A stretch of 64,000 bases of DNA from Salinivibrio kushneri (GTDB lineage: Bacteria; Pseudomonadota; Gammaproteobacteria; Enterobacterales; Vibrionaceae). The stretch lies in contig NZ_CP040021.1 of the NCBI RefSeq assembly GCF_005280275.1, positions 1,637,001 through 1,701,000 on the forward strand, written 5' to 3'. The notes under the pieces were generated by a model. It worked only from the letters and a program-made list of their open reading frames with translations, made no database searches and was not told the DNA's origin. The translations under genes and the position numbers were made by a program. This document shows, in pieces, positions 25,728-35,563 of the stretch. Within the stretch, counting starts at the first letter, position 1, and each line of letters opens with the position of its first letter.

Positions 25728-26273
25728 TCACTCTTCCAATAAAGGGTTGAGTTTGGCGGTGAGCACATGATCTTGCCAACGGCCATTAATTTTGAGGTAA
25801 CGGCGTGCATAGCCTTCGCGTTCAAACCCCAGCTTGGTAAGTAGCCGCTCACTGCGCGTATTGTCGGGCAGATAGTTGGCCATCACGCGATGCAACCCAA
25901 CCTGCTCAAAGACAAAACGGATACCTGCTTGGGTGGCTTCGTGCATGTAGCCTTGCCCTTGATAATGCTCGTCAGCGGCATAACCTAGCAGGCACGCTTT
26001 AAAGGCGCCGTGAATGACATTGGTAAAATTGCACACCCCTATCACATCGTCCCGTTCATGATGCAAAATCACAAACTTGAAGGCCTGCTGCTGTTGAAAC
26101 AAATCGTTCGCTTCTTGCAGCGCGCGATGCCAATAGTCTTCGCGATAAAATGCGGCAGGACGTATGGGTTCCCATGGGGACAGGTGAGCACGATTTCGCT
26201 GATAAAACTGCGCGACCATGTCGGCTTTTTCTGGGGGAAGCAAAACTAATCTCGTCCTTGGCGTGCTTAGCAC
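25728..26273 (-). CDS. rimJ: RimJ-type ribosomal protein alanine N-acetyltransferase
   Basis: The protein has 181 residues. It shares with E. coli RimJ (194 residues) the order RTRLVLLPPEKAD, HLSPWEPIRP, IGVCNFTNVIHGAFKACLLGY, YQGQGYMHEAT, HRVMANYLPDNTRSERLLTKLGFEREGYARRYL, INGRWQDHVLTA. RimJ acetylates the N-terminal alanine of ribosomal protein S5. The gene begins just after the terminator of the upstream peptidase gene and has a 57-bp gap before the DUF4177 gene. Confidence 0.9.
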   Translation of the reverse strand: MLSTPRTRLVLLPPEKADMVAQFYQRNRAHLSPWEPIRPAAFYREDYWHRALQEANDLFQQQQAFKFVILHHERDDVIGVCNFTNVIHGAFKACLLGYAADEHYQGQGYMHEATQAGIRFVFEQVGLHRVMANYLPDNTRSERLLTKLGFEREGYARRYLKINGRWQDHVLTAKLNPLLEE

Positions 26274-26325
26274 TTGGGCCTCCTTGCATCGATTCGCGTG
26301 ACGGACAGTACCAAAATCTATAAAA

Positions 26326-26346
26326 ATGCCGCCTTGGAGGCGGCAT
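26326..26346 (-). terminator. Rho-independent terminator of the M13 peptidase gene
   Basis: ATGCCGCC/GGCGGCAT, with a 5-base loop, is followed on the minus strand by TTTTTATAG. It lies 6 bp after the peptidase stop. Confidence 0.88.
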
Positions 26347-26352
26347 CAGAGG

Positions 26353-28431
26353 TTACCAGATATTCACCCGCTGATCTTCGGGTAAATACATGCCGTCACC
26401 TTCTTTTATATCAAAGGCTTCATAGAACGCAGGGACATTGCGGGGCGCACCAAGCACGCGATATTGTGGTGGCGCATGCGGCCCCAGCGATACGCGCTCA
26501 CGCAGGGCATCTTCACGCATCTTCATTTTCCAGATCTGCCCCCAGCTGAGGAAGAATCGCTGCTCGCCGGTATAACCGTCCATCACAGGAGACGGTTCAC
26601 CGTGCAACGATTTTTGATAGGCGCGGAAGGCGGTGGTCAAGCCGACTAAATCACCAATGTTCTCCCCCAAGGACACCTTGCCGTCAATGAACAAGCCCGG
26701 CAACGGTTCAAACTGGCTAAATTGCTCGGCCAGCTTTTGGGTGCGTGCATCAAAGCGCGCGCGATCCTCATCCGTCCACCAATTGGATAGGTTGCCATCA
26801 CTATCATAACGCGAGCCCTGATCATCAAAACCGTGCCCCATTTCATGACCAATCACCGCGCCGATACCGCCATAGTTCACGGCATCATCCGCATTCATAT
26901 CAAAAAACGGCGGTTGTAAGATCCCGGCGGGGAACACAATCTCGTTAGCGGTTGGGCTGTAATAGGCGTTAACCGTTTGTGGCGTCATGCCCCACTCTTT
27001 GCGATCAACTGGCGCACCAATCCGCGACAACATATCTTGATAGCCCCAGCGAGCAGCACGTTTGCTGTTGCCAATCAAGTCATCGGCGTTGATGGTCAGC
27101 GCACTGTAATCTTCCCATTGCTCTGGATAGCCGATTTTGGGCGTGAATTTACTCAACTTATCCAATGCTTTCGCTTTGGTTTCATCGCTCATCCACGCTA
27201 ATGATTCGATCGAGTCTTTAAACGCGGCACGCAGGTTATCAATCATGGTTTCCATACGCGCTTTGGCTTGCGGTGGGAAGTAGCGGGCGACATATTCTTG
27301 GCCAAGCGCTTCACCCAGCACCCCTTCGGTGGCTTGCACGCCCCGCTTCCAGCGGTCACGCTGCTCAGGAATGCCGTTGAGGGTTTTGGAATAGAACGCA
27401 AATTGACGTTCAACCAACTCATGGTTAAGGCGCGGCGCAAAGGCATTGAGCGTGCGAATGGTGAGATAATCTTGCCACGCTTGCAGGCTGGTTTGCTCAA
27501 ACACCTGCCCTAATGCCTCAAAATAAGACGGCATGCGCACCACTACTTCATCGGCTTTGTCGATACCCGCGCGCTTGGCAAAGCGAGCATAATCAAACCC
27601 GCCCATGGCTTGATTAAGCGATCCAAGACTCATTTTGTTATAGGTTGCTTGGGCATCACGGCGTTTAGCGCGTGTCCAATGATGCTCTGCCAGTGTTTTT
27701 TCCAGCTGATAAATCCGATCTGCGCGTTGTTTGGCCTGATCATAGCCCGCTAAGCGCATCATATCTTCGAGATAACTTTTATACGCGGTGCGGATACGCT
27801 CAGCGTCCTCGGTGTCTCGGAAATAATAGTCTCTATCCGGCAGGCCCAACCCACTTTGGCTCAGATATAGAGCGTTATAGTCAGGGTTTTTCGCATCGGC
27901 CCATGCATAAAAACTGAACGGGATCCCAACGCCAACTCGTCGCAAGTCGGCCATCGCGTAAATCAACGCAGGCTTCGAGGAAATCGCCGCAATGCGCTCG
28001 AGCTCAGGTTTGATTGGTGTCACCCCCAAGGCATCAATTTTGTCTTTGTCCATATAGCTAAGATAAAAATCACGCAGCTTTTGCTCATTGGAGCCAGGCT
28101 TGAGATCATCACGCGCCACCAGCTCATCAATGATGCCTTTCAGACGCTTTTCATTCTCTTCAGCTAAAATACGGAACGCACCATAGCTGGACATATCACT
28201 GGGGATTTGGGTTTGGTCGTACCAAGTGCCATTGACGTGACGGAACAAGTCATCCTGTGGGCGAACCGATCGATCAAAATCTTGCAGATGCAGACCTGAT
28301 TCGCGCTGCACCTGAACCTGTGCGGCCTCAGCCGCCTGCACCGTAGTTGATGAAACGCTAAGCCCCATGCCGAGTACAACACTCAGTGCGACACGCGTCA
28401 GTAACAGACGTTTTTTCGGTGTTTTTATCAT
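26353..28431 (-). CDS. pepO: M13-family zinc metallopeptidase (neprilysin/PepO type)
   Basis: The protein has 692 residues with a Sec signal peptide (KKRLLLTRVALSVVLGMGLS ... AAEA, cleavage near 34), so it acts in the periplasm or on the envelope. M13 signatures are complete: NAYYSPTANEIVFPAGILQPPFF, the zinc motif VIGHEMGHGFDDQGSRYD, SLGENIGDLVG supplying the third ligand, and a C-terminal FYEAFDIKEGDGMYLPEDQRVNIW. M13 enzymes cut peptides on the amino side of hydrophobic residues. GAAAGGAAA precedes the ATG. It is monocistronic. Confidence 0.92.
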   Translation of the reverse strand: MIKTPKKRLLLTRVALSVVLGMGLSVSSTTVQAAEAAQVQVQRESGLHLQDFDRSVRPQDDLFRHVNGTWYDQTQIPSDMSSYGAFRILAEENEKRLKGIIDELVARDDLKPGSNEQKLRDFYLSYMDKDKIDALGVTPIKPELERIAAISSKPALIYAMADLRRVGVGIPFSFYAWADAKNPDYNALYLSQSGLGLPDRDYYFRDTEDAERIRTAYKSYLEDMMRLAGYDQAKQRADRIYQLEKTLAEHHWTRAKRRDAQATYNKMSLGSLNQAMGGFDYARFAKRAGIDKADEVVVRMPSYFEALGQVFEQTSLQAWQDYLTIRTLNAFAPRLNHELVERQFAFYSKTLNGIPEQRDRWKRGVQATEGVLGEALGQEYVARYFPPQAKARMETMIDNLRAAFKDSIESLAWMSDETKAKALDKLSKFTPKIGYPEQWEDYSALTINADDLIGNSKRAARWGYQDMLSRIGAPVDRKEWGMTPQTVNAYYSPTANEIVFPAGILQPPFFDMNADDAVNYGGIGAVIGHEMGHGFDDQGSRYDSDGNLSNWWTDEDRARFDARTQKLAEQFSQFEPLPGLFIDGKVSLGENIGDLVGLTTAFRAYQKSLHGEPSPVMDGYTGEQRFFLSWGQIWKMKMREDALRERVSLGPHAPPQYRVLGAPRNVPAFYEAFDIKEGDGMYLPEDQRVNIW

Positions 28432-28469
28432 TTTCCTTTCCTATATGACTCAGTCACTTTCCCTGTTCA

Positions 28470-29027
28470 CTACCGTGGTGATGCCCTCACGTCTAAATCG
28501 CGATAGAGCACCAAGCAGTGGTAATCTCGTCCTTCATCTTGCTCGGGTTCAAAATGGGAAATACGACAGAACCCTTGCTGATACCAGAATCGAAACGCGC
28601 GAATGTTTTCGGCGTAAACATTCACACCCATGCGTCGATAATCCCCATAAGCTTGCACGGTGTCAATCACGCTCGCAACCGCTTCGCTGCCATAGCCATG
28701 CTTTTGATATCGTGGAGAAATAGTGAGCATGGGCAGCCAAACACTCTGTGCATCGGGCGCATTGAGCGAGATTTGTAAGTAGCCAATATCTTTACCGTCA
28801 TGAGTCTGAATGCGACGAAGATAAAAGGCGTCTTCCACATCAGGGGCCTTTTTCTCCGCACTATCCGCTATCAGTGCTTGATAGGTCGACAACGACCAAG
28901 GTTTAAACGTGGGATCTTGATATTGCAGATGCTGATTTTGCTCAAACAGCGCTTTAACGCGCTTTGCATCACTGTATTCAAACGCACTAAAACACAAACG
29001 CTTGGAGCGCCATGTGGCTGGGAACAT
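28470..29027 (-). CDS. GNAT-family N-acetyltransferase
   Basis: The protein has 185 residues from ATG 29027, preceded by GAGAGGA. The acetyl-CoA block is PMLTISPRYQKHGYGSEAVASVIDTVQ, followed by RMGVNVYAENIRAFRFWYQQGFCRISHFE. The N-terminus (WRSKRLCFSAFEYSDAKRVKALF) resembles RimL/RimJ-like acetyltransferases. The substrate is unknown. Confidence 0.82.
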   Translation of the reverse strand: MFPATWRSKRLCFSAFEYSDAKRVKALFEQNQHLQYQDPTFKPWSLSTYQALIADSAEKKAPDVEDAFYLRRIQTHDGKDIGYLQISLNAPDAQSVWLPMLTISPRYQKHGYGSEAVASVIDTVQAYGDYRRMGVNVYAENIRAFRFWYQQGFCRISHFEPEQDEGRDYHCLVLYRDLDVRASPR

Positions 29028-29033
29028 GTTCAA

Positions 29034-29440
29034 TTCCTCTCAATTCAATCCTATGACTGCCATTAATCATGAGCCGATAGCGCCTATTTATGATTGGTAT
29101 CAGCGCAATTAATCATACACATCCTAACTCGCATCGCACATATTGAGATCGTGTTAAAAAAGCAACCTCACATGATTCACTAAACCATCGTTCTCATTGT
29201 CCGTTGGTAGACGCCAGAACAAGCGACGCGAAACAGCCAATATCACGCATGCGATACACAAGCGATAAACCAACGCATCGTAAAAAACAATGCGTCACAA
29301 AAATTGCGAACGAGATAGGCAGTCAAAGCTAAACTCGCTACGCTATTAAATCTCAGGGGGTAGGGTTCGCTCAGGCGTTAGGTTGCCGCCATCGATGCCC
29401 ATCACAATCGCCAACAGGCAAGAGGCAGAGGAAAAAAAAC
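29034..29440. other. Intergenic region with no recognised feature
   Basis: This stretch of about 400 bases lies between the divergent acetyltransferase and MscS genes. I see no ORF with a start site, no tRNA and no strong hairpin. The promoters of both flanking genes must lie here. Confidence 0.6.
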
Positions 29441-31156
29441 GTGAATTGGATAAAAACTTTATCGCATCGCCGTCAACGCGTGAATACGGTTATGTTAGTG
29501 ATGGTAACTACCCTTCTGTTTCTTCCGTTGACCTATGCCGACCAAGCGCCGGCGCCTGCCGAGTCAAACGTCACGTCGAGTGAAAAAACATCATTGGCGC
29601 ATCAAATAAAGCGCACCAAACAATACATTCAGACCCTTGTAGAAAGCCTTGAACAGGCAAAAGGCGATGACAAAGACGCGATTCAATTGCAGCTATTTTC
29701 CAAAAATCAAGAGCTAAGAGAGCTGCTCGCCAACGCCATTAATCAACAAAGCTTAGATAACCCGCAGTTGGTTCAACTGGTCACGGCGCAACGGCGGTAT
29801 ACCCAAGATGCGTATCAGTACATCACGGCTCGTCTCAATACCCTCAATGAGAAAATCACGCAAGCCAGCCCAGAGCAACGCTTACCACTCATTAATGAGT
29901 ATGCGGAGTTACAGCAATACCTCAGTACGGTCTTTGAGGCGAGTTGGGAAAATATACGCTGGCTCGAGCAGCTCGACCAGCCTTCTCAGGAACCACGAAA
30001 CACCTTAGAGCAACGTCTTAACCAACGTTTACGGCTCCTTTCTGCATCTATAGAATATTTGCGCCAGCAAGACACGGCGCAAGAAAAACAAATCAAATCG
30101 AGTCCTGACTCCGAAAAACCCGCGTTACAGCTGACACAGTTAAACACCCAACAACGACTGACTATCGCCACTGATGGCTTAAAGCGCACCTATCAACTCG
30201 CCGATGAATTGGGGATAGAAACCGCAGAATACAAACGCCAGCTATTTGGCGTCACCGGCAACATCACCCAAGATATTCTGGATGTGGATGTTGCGTATTC
30301 GATCCTCTCTCATTGGTCGGAAAATGCCCTGAACTGGGCAGAAGACAATGCGCCACAGTTGGTTTTTCAGCTCATTATTTTTGTGCTGATTTTGTTGGTA
30401 GCAAAACTGTTGGCGAGACTCACCCGTTCCGTAGTGAAATCCGCGGTCGCCAATAAAAACTTTAAGTTCTCGCAGTTGATGCAAGACTTTTTCGTCTCGA
30501 TGTCTGGCAAAGCCGTGTGGGTAATTGGGATCTTGGTCGGTCTCTCGCAGATCGGGGTCAATCTTACTCCGGTACTCACTGGCTTTGGTATCGCTGGGGT
30601 CATTATCGGCTTTGCGCTGCAAGATACGCTATCAAACTTTGCTGCGGGGATGATGCTACTGATCTATCGTCCCTTCGATGTGGGTGATTTTGTCTACGCC
30701 GGTGGCGTGGATGGCAAAGTAGGCAATATGAGCTTGGTGAATACCACGATTCGCACGTTTGATAATCAAATTATCATTGTGCCGAACAGCAAAATTTGGG
30801 GCGACGTGATTAAAAACGTCACCCGAGAGCGGATTCGGCGGGTGGATATGGTGTTCAGTATTGGCTACAAAGATGACCTTCTCAGAGCAGAAGCCGTGCT
30901 CACCGAAATTGTCCAATCACATCCTGCGGTACTTCGTACACCAGAGCCCATGATCAAAGTACATGTTCTGAATACCTCCTCGGTGGACTTTATTGTTCGA
31001 CCATGGGTAAAAACCGATGATTATTGGGACGTCTACTGGGATGTCACCAAAACGGTCAAATTGCGCTTTGATGAAGAAGGCATCTCAATTCCATTCCCGC
31101 AACAAGACGTCCATCTGAATTGGGTCTCGACAGCGCCAGAGGCTCGGTCAGATTGA
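29441..31156 (+). CDS. MscS-family mechanosensitive ion channel with periplasmic coiled coil
   Basis: The protein has 571 residues from GTG 29441, preceded by AGAGGAAA. It has a signal-like helix (MLVMVTTLLFLPLTYA), then about 250 periplasmic residues rich in Gln and Glu with coiled-coil character. Membrane helices follow, and the MscS pore and beta domain: LTGFGIAGVIIGFALQDTLSNFAAG, LLIYRPFDVGDFVYAGGVDGKVGNMSLVNTTIRTFD, IIVPNSKIWGDVIKN. It opens on membrane tension during osmotic downshock. The long N-terminal domain places it among the larger MscS homologues. Confidence 0.9.
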   Translation: MNWIKTLSHRRQRVNTVMLVMVTTLLFLPLTYADQAPAPAESNVTSSEKTSLAHQIKRTKQYIQTLVESLEQAKGDDKDAIQLQLFSKNQELRELLANAINQQSLDNPQLVQLVTAQRRYTQDAYQYITARLNTLNEKITQASPEQRLPLINEYAELQQYLSTVFEASWENIRWLEQLDQPSQEPRNTLEQRLNQRLRLLSASIEYLRQQDTAQEKQIKSSPDSEKPALQLTQLNTQQRLTIATDGLKRTYQLADELGIETAEYKRQLFGVTGNITQDILDVDVAYSILSHWSENALNWAEDNAPQLVFQLIIFVLILLVAKLLARLTRSVVKSAVANKNFKFSQLMQDFFVSMSGKAVWVIGILVGLSQIGVNLTPVLTGFGIAGVIIGFALQDTLSNFAAGMMLLIYRPFDVGDFVYAGGVDGKVGNMSLVNTTIRTFDNQIIIVPNSKIWGDVIKNVTRERIRRVDMVFSIGYKDDLLRAEAVLTEIVQSHPAVLRTPEPMIKVHVLNTSSVDFIVRPWVKTDDYWDVYWDVTKTVKLRFDEEGISIPFPQQDVHLNWVSTAPEARSD

Positions 31157-31333
31157 GCCACCTCTCTAACAATCATGACGGTTCCGTCATTCAAACGAGC
31201 CGTCATTCGTTCGTGATTTTCATCACATAAATAACGTACGTTTTTGATAAATATAACTTATACTGACATCGCGGCGCTGATGCTGTTTCATACCACTACA
31301 ACCAGTCAATTACCTTCGAGGAGTCCCTGCGTC

Positions 31334-32434
31334 ATGCTAGATTCAAAGCTTGGGTTTACCCTGCGAAACGTCCTCACCGTGGCGGCCTGTGTCGCTATGC
31401 TCAATTCACTTACTGCGTGTAGTGAAGCGCCGCAACAACAAGACACAAAAACTGCGCCGCGTCCAGCACTCGTCGAAATCACACAAGCGCAGTCAAGTGC
31501 AAACCTTAGCTTTAATGGTATCGTCAGAGCATCAGAGCGCGCAGAACTTGCTTTTGAGGTCGGTGGACGTTTAACGTCGCTTCAAGTGGAAGAAGGAGAC
31601 GCTATCACTCAAGGACAGCTGCTTGCCTCATTAGATCAGGAGGATGCGCAAACCGCGCTCGATTCCGCAAACATCGAGCTTAACGATGCCAATATCGAGT
31701 ACAAGCGCGCCAAAGCGATTTTTGAGAAGAGCCAAGCCATCTCCCAAGCGGATCTCGAGAAAATCAAATCACGGCGTGACCTCGCGCAAAACCGTGTCGA
31801 CGAAGCAAAGCGCGCCCTAGCGAATACGCAGCTGCGCTCACCGTTTGATGGCATCGTCGCGCGACAACATGTCGACAATTTCAGCCAGCTGCAAGCGAAT
31901 GAACCTGTCCTCACCGTTCAAAATATCGATAACTTAGAAGCGGAAATTCACGTGCCACACCGCGTAGTAATTTCTGGTGATCAGCGCACCCGCGCCATTG
32001 GCATTCTCTCGGCTATTCCTAATAAACAATTCCCTTTGGTGTTAAAAACGTTCGCCTCCGAGCCTGATCCCGTGTCACAAACGTATCCAGTGGTCTTATC
32101 GTTTACCGATTTGAAGGGTGAGCGCATTCTGCCAGGCATGTCACTAAAAGTGATGCCTGCAATACCAACCAGTAGTAAGGATGCAAACCCATTAATCACA
32201 TTACCGCTTACTGCAGTGGTGCCTGATAATCAGGGAGGACAGTTCGTTTGGGTGGTAAACAAAGACAACATCACCGAGAAACGCGCCATCAATATCGGCG
32301 AACTAAATAAAAGTCGCATCGTGGTCACTGGTAATCTATCTGTGGGTGAAAAAGTCATTATTGCAGGAGTATCCAGTGTGAAACCAGGCATGGAAGTCCG
32401 TCCCTATACGGAAGAGAATCACGGAGCGTTATAA
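31334..32434 (+). CDS. RND efflux periplasmic adaptor (membrane fusion protein), lipoprotein
   Basis: The protein has 366 residues from ATG 31334, with GAGGAG 11 bases upstream. The lipobox is LNSLTACSE, with the lipidated Cys near residue 28. The adaptor layout follows: half-lipoyl EVGGRLTSLQVEEGDAITQGQLLASLD, coiled-coil hairpin (DDANIEYKRAKAIFEKSQAISQADLEK), LRSPFDGIVARQHVDNF, and a beta-barrel. It links the inner-membrane pump to an outer-membrane channel. The stop overlaps the ATG of the pump gene (TAATG). No TolC-type gene is adjacent, so a shared outer-membrane channel is likely. Confidence 0.9.
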   Translation: MLDSKLGFTLRNVLTVAACVAMLNSLTACSEAPQQQDTKTAPRPALVEITQAQSSANLSFNGIVRASERAELAFEVGGRLTSLQVEEGDAITQGQLLASLDQEDAQTALDSANIELNDANIEYKRAKAIFEKSQAISQADLEKIKSRRDLAQNRVDEAKRALANTQLRSPFDGIVARQHVDNFSQLQANEPVLTVQNIDNLEAEIHVPHRVVISGDQRTRAIGILSAIPNKQFPLVLKTFASEPDPVSQTYPVVLSFTDLKGERILPGMSLKVMPAIPTSSKDANPLITLPLTAVVPDNQGGQFVWVVNKDNITEKRAINIGELNKSRIVVTGNLSVGEKVIIAGVSSVKPGMEVRPYTEENHGAL

Positions 32435-35400
32435 TGGATATTGCACGCTATACGATCGCTAAGCGCTTCAGTGTTTGGGTACTCATTGCGCTTGTTTTGC
32501 TGGGCGGTTATATCAGCTACCTGAAATTAGGGCGGTTTGAGGACCCAGAATTTGTTATTCGCCAAGCGGTCATTATTACCCCCTACCCTGGCGCTACCGC
32601 GCAAGAAGTGTCCGATGAGGTGACAGACGTCATCGAGGGCGCGGTTCAGTCGATGCAGGAACTGAAGCAGGTCAAGTCTGTCTCGCTTCAAGGACGCTCC
32701 GAAGTCACCGTCGAAATTAAGCTTTCTTTCTCAAAGACCGCCGCAGAGTTACAACAAGTCTGGGACAAAATGCGCCGCAAAGTTGTGGATGCTCAACGTC
32801 AACTTCCGCCCGGAGCCGGCTCGTCCATCGTTAATGACGACTTTTCTGACGTCTACTCATTATTTTTTGCCGTCACTGGCGAAGGCTTTAGTGATAAACA
32901 ACTTCAAGATTATGTCGACACCTTAAAACGAAACCTCGTGCTCGTGCCTGGCGTGGCGAAAACGGCGACCTTAGCCGACAAGGATGAAACCATCTTTATC
33001 GAGATAGCGGGCGATAGCCTATCGAAATTTGGTGTATCCGCTCAAAATGTTTTCCAAACACTGCAAAAGCAAAACTTGGTCACCGTTGCCGGAAACATCG
33101 ACGCCCAAGACATGCGAGTGCCGGTGATCCCTCGCGCAGATATTGGTTCCGTCCAAGATCTTAAAAACGTGCAAGTGTCCGTAGGTGACAATAATACCGT
33201 ATTAACGCTCGGTGATATTGCAACGATTACACGCGGCTATCAAACACCGCCGTCCATGCTAATGCGCTATAACGGTCAGCGCGCCATTGGCTTTGGTATT
33301 TCAAACGTCAGCGGTGGTAATGTTGTCGAGATGGGAGATGCGGTTAAAGCCCGCTTAGCGGAGTTAGATAGCCAGCGCCCCCTAGGGATGGAGCTGCATA
33401 CCATTTCGATGCAATCAGACTCAGTACGTGATTCCGTCGCCAACTTTATCGATAATTTAATTGCCGCTGTCGCGATCGTTTTTATCGTGCTTTTGCTGTT
33501 TATGGGGATCCGCTCCGGCATCATTATCGGTTTTGTCTTGTTGCTAACGGTTGCCGGTACGCTCTGCATTATGTATATCGACGATATTGCCATGCAACGC
33601 ATCTCACTCGGGGCGCTGATTATTGCGTTAGGCATGCTGGTTGATAATGCCATTGTCGTGACCGATGGTGTCCTCGTCCGATTGCAACAAGACACAGAAA
33701 CTGACAAGAAAACCATTGTGTCAGACGTCGTCAATAGCACGAAGTGGCCACTTCTCGGTGGCACGGTTGTGGGTATATTCGCGTTTAGCGCAATCGGCCT
33801 ATCTCCGTCTGATATGGGAGAATACGCCGGCTCTCTGTTCTGGGTTATCTTGTATTCAATGTTACTCAGCTGGCTATTTGCGGTTACAATCACGCCACTA
33901 CTCTGTCACGACTTCCTGAAAACCAAGCCTGTTGCTCCCTCGCAAGCACCCGGACGCATTGTAACCGCTTACAAAGCGCTGCTCGCTTGGGTTCTCGCGC
34001 ATCGCGCCCTGACCAGTGTGATTTTAGCCGGAACCTTAGCCCTCGCCCTGTGGGGAACTCAGTTTATTCCCCCTGGCTTCATGCCAGAGTCACAACGCCC
34101 GCAATTTGTGGTAGATGTCTATCTTCCGCAAGGCTCAGACATTCGGCGGACAGAATCGGTTGTTGCGAGTATTGAGCAAGATGTCCAAGCCAAACCCGGC
34201 GTAACCAATATCACCAGCTTTATTGGCGGTGGCGGACTCCGGTTTATGCTGACCTACTCGCCGGAGCCCCGCAACCCGAGTTATGGACAACTGCTGATTG
34301 ATATTGATGACTACACCAAGATTGCCCCGCTACTCAGCGAGCTTCAAACTGAGCTTGATAGTAAATATCCAGACGCATCCATCAAGGTGTGGAAGTTTAT
34401 GTTGGGCCGTGGTGGCGGTAAAAAAATTGAAGCCGGATTTAGTGGTCCTGACAGTGCCGTATTACGCCAGTTAGCAGAACAAGCAAAAGCCATTATGCTG
34501 AATGATGCGGATTTAATCGCAGTCCAAGATGACTGGCGCCAGCAAGTGCCCGTTTTACGTCCCCAGTATGCGACAACACAAGCGCAACGCTACGGGCTAA
34601 CCGTACAAGAGATCAGTGAGGCCATTGCGCAAACATTGACGGGACAACGCGTCGGCGTTTATCGAGAGGGGAATGATTTAATTCCTATCGTCGTGCGTGC
34701 GCCAGAAAGCGAACGCCAACAGATCCGCGCCATCGAAAACACCGAGGTGTATAGCCGCCAAGCTGGAGAATATGTGCCTGTCAGCCAGCTCATCACCTCG
34801 ATTGATGTGGAGTATCAAGATGCATTGTTGCGTCGGATTGACCGTATGCCAACCATTCTTGTGCAAGCAGACCCTGCCCCTGGTGTCCTCACCGCTGACG
34901 CATTTGACACGCTTCGCGGCAAAATCGAAGACATTAAGTTACCTGCAGGTTACAACCTGACCTGGTACGGTGAATATAAGGCCTCCAACGATGCCAATGA
35001 GGGGCTTGCAGTGTCTGCGCCTTATGGGTTTGCCGCCATGATTCTCGCCGTGGTGTTTATGTTTAATGCATTGCGCCAGCCTCTGGTGATTTGGATGACG
35101 GCGCCGTTGGCGATTATCGGCGTCACAGTCGGGCTGATTGTCTTTCAAACACCATTTGAGTTTATGGCAATACTCGGCTTCTTAAGTTTGATTGGGATGA
35201 TGGTTAAAAATGCCATCGTACTCGTCGATCAAGCCGATTTAGAGCGACAGAATGGTAAAGCGCCCTACGAAGCGATCATTGAAGCAGCATTAAGTCGAGC
35301 CCGCCCTGTGCTGCTCGGAGCCCTGACTACGATTCTCGGGGTCGCCCCATTATTGATTGATCCCTTCTTCAAAAGCATGGCGGTGACCATTATGTTTGGT

Positions 35401-35493
35401 CTCTTATTCGCCACCATTTTGACACTGGTCGTGGTGCCTTTATTTTATGCCATATTATTCCGTGTTCGTCTTCCTGACACGGTAACTCGCTAG
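32434..35493 (+). CDS. RND-family efflux pump permease
   Basis: The protein has 1019 residues, normal for AcrB-type pumps. It has an N-terminal helix after MDIARYTIAKRFSVWVL, two large periplasmic loops and 12 membrane helices in two halves. The proton-relay region in helix 4 reads LGMLVDNAIVVTD, with the second Asp of AcrB replaced by Asn. The helix 10 lysine is present in IGMMVKNAIVLVDQ. It resembles the VmeI-like HAE1 group from vibrios. Substrates are probably drugs or detergents; not determinable here. It is coupled to the adaptor gene upstream. Confidence 0.9.
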   Translation: MDIARYTIAKRFSVWVLIALVLLGGYISYLKLGRFEDPEFVIRQAVIITPYPGATAQEVSDEVTDVIEGAVQSMQELKQVKSVSLQGRSEVTVEIKLSFSKTAAELQQVWDKMRRKVVDAQRQLPPGAGSSIVNDDFSDVYSLFFAVTGEGFSDKQLQDYVDTLKRNLVLVPGVAKTATLADKDETIFIEIAGDSLSKFGVSAQNVFQTLQKQNLVTVAGNIDAQDMRVPVIPRADIGSVQDLKNVQVSVGDNNTVLTLGDIATITRGYQTPPSMLMRYNGQRAIGFGISNVSGGNVVEMGDAVKARLAELDSQRPLGMELHTISMQSDSVRDSVANFIDNLIAAVAIVFIVLLLFMGIRSGIIIGFVLLLTVAGTLCIMYIDDIAMQRISLGALIIALGMLVDNAIVVTDGVLVRLQQDTETDKKTIVSDVVNSTKWPLLGGTVVGIFAFSAIGLSPSDMGEYAGSLFWVILYSMLLSWLFAVTITPLLCHDFLKTKPVAPSQAPGRIVTAYKALLAWVLAHRALTSVILAGTLALALWGTQFIPPGFMPESQRPQFVVDVYLPQGSDIRRTESVVASIEQDVQAKPGVTNITSFIGGGGLRFMLTYSPEPRNPSYGQLLIDIDDYTKIAPLLSELQTELDSKYPDASIKVWKFMLGRGGGKKIEAGFSGPDSAVLRQLAEQAKAIMLNDADLIAVQDDWRQQVPVLRPQYATTQAQRYGLTVQEISEAIAQTLTGQRVGVYREGNDLIPIVVRAPESERQQIRAIENTEVYSRQAGEYVPVSQLITSIDVEYQDALLRRIDRMPTILVQADPAPGVLTADAFDTLRGKIEDIKLPAGYNLTWYGEYKASNDANEGLAVSAPYGFAAMILAVVFMFNALRQPLVIWMTAPLAIIGVTVGLIVFQTPFEFMAILGFLSLIGMMVKNAIVLVDQADLERQNGKAPYEAIIEAALSRARPVLLGALTTILGVAPLLIDPFFKSMAVTIMFGLLFATILTLVVVPLFYAILFRVRLPDTVTR

Positions 35494-35498
35494 TAAAA

Positions 35499-35529
35499 AG
35501 CCGCCCGCCTTACATCAAGGCGGGCGGCT
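35499..35529 (-). terminator. Strong terminator between convergent genes
   Basis: A 13-bp perfect stem, AGCCGCCCGCCTT/AAGGCGGGCGGCT, is followed by TTTTTACTA on the minus strand. It ends the phospholipase D gene and, as a stem without a U-tract, probably also the RND operon. Confidence 0.85.
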
Positions 35530-35563
35530 GAATCCACTTTACATTGGAACCCTTTAGGTTCAA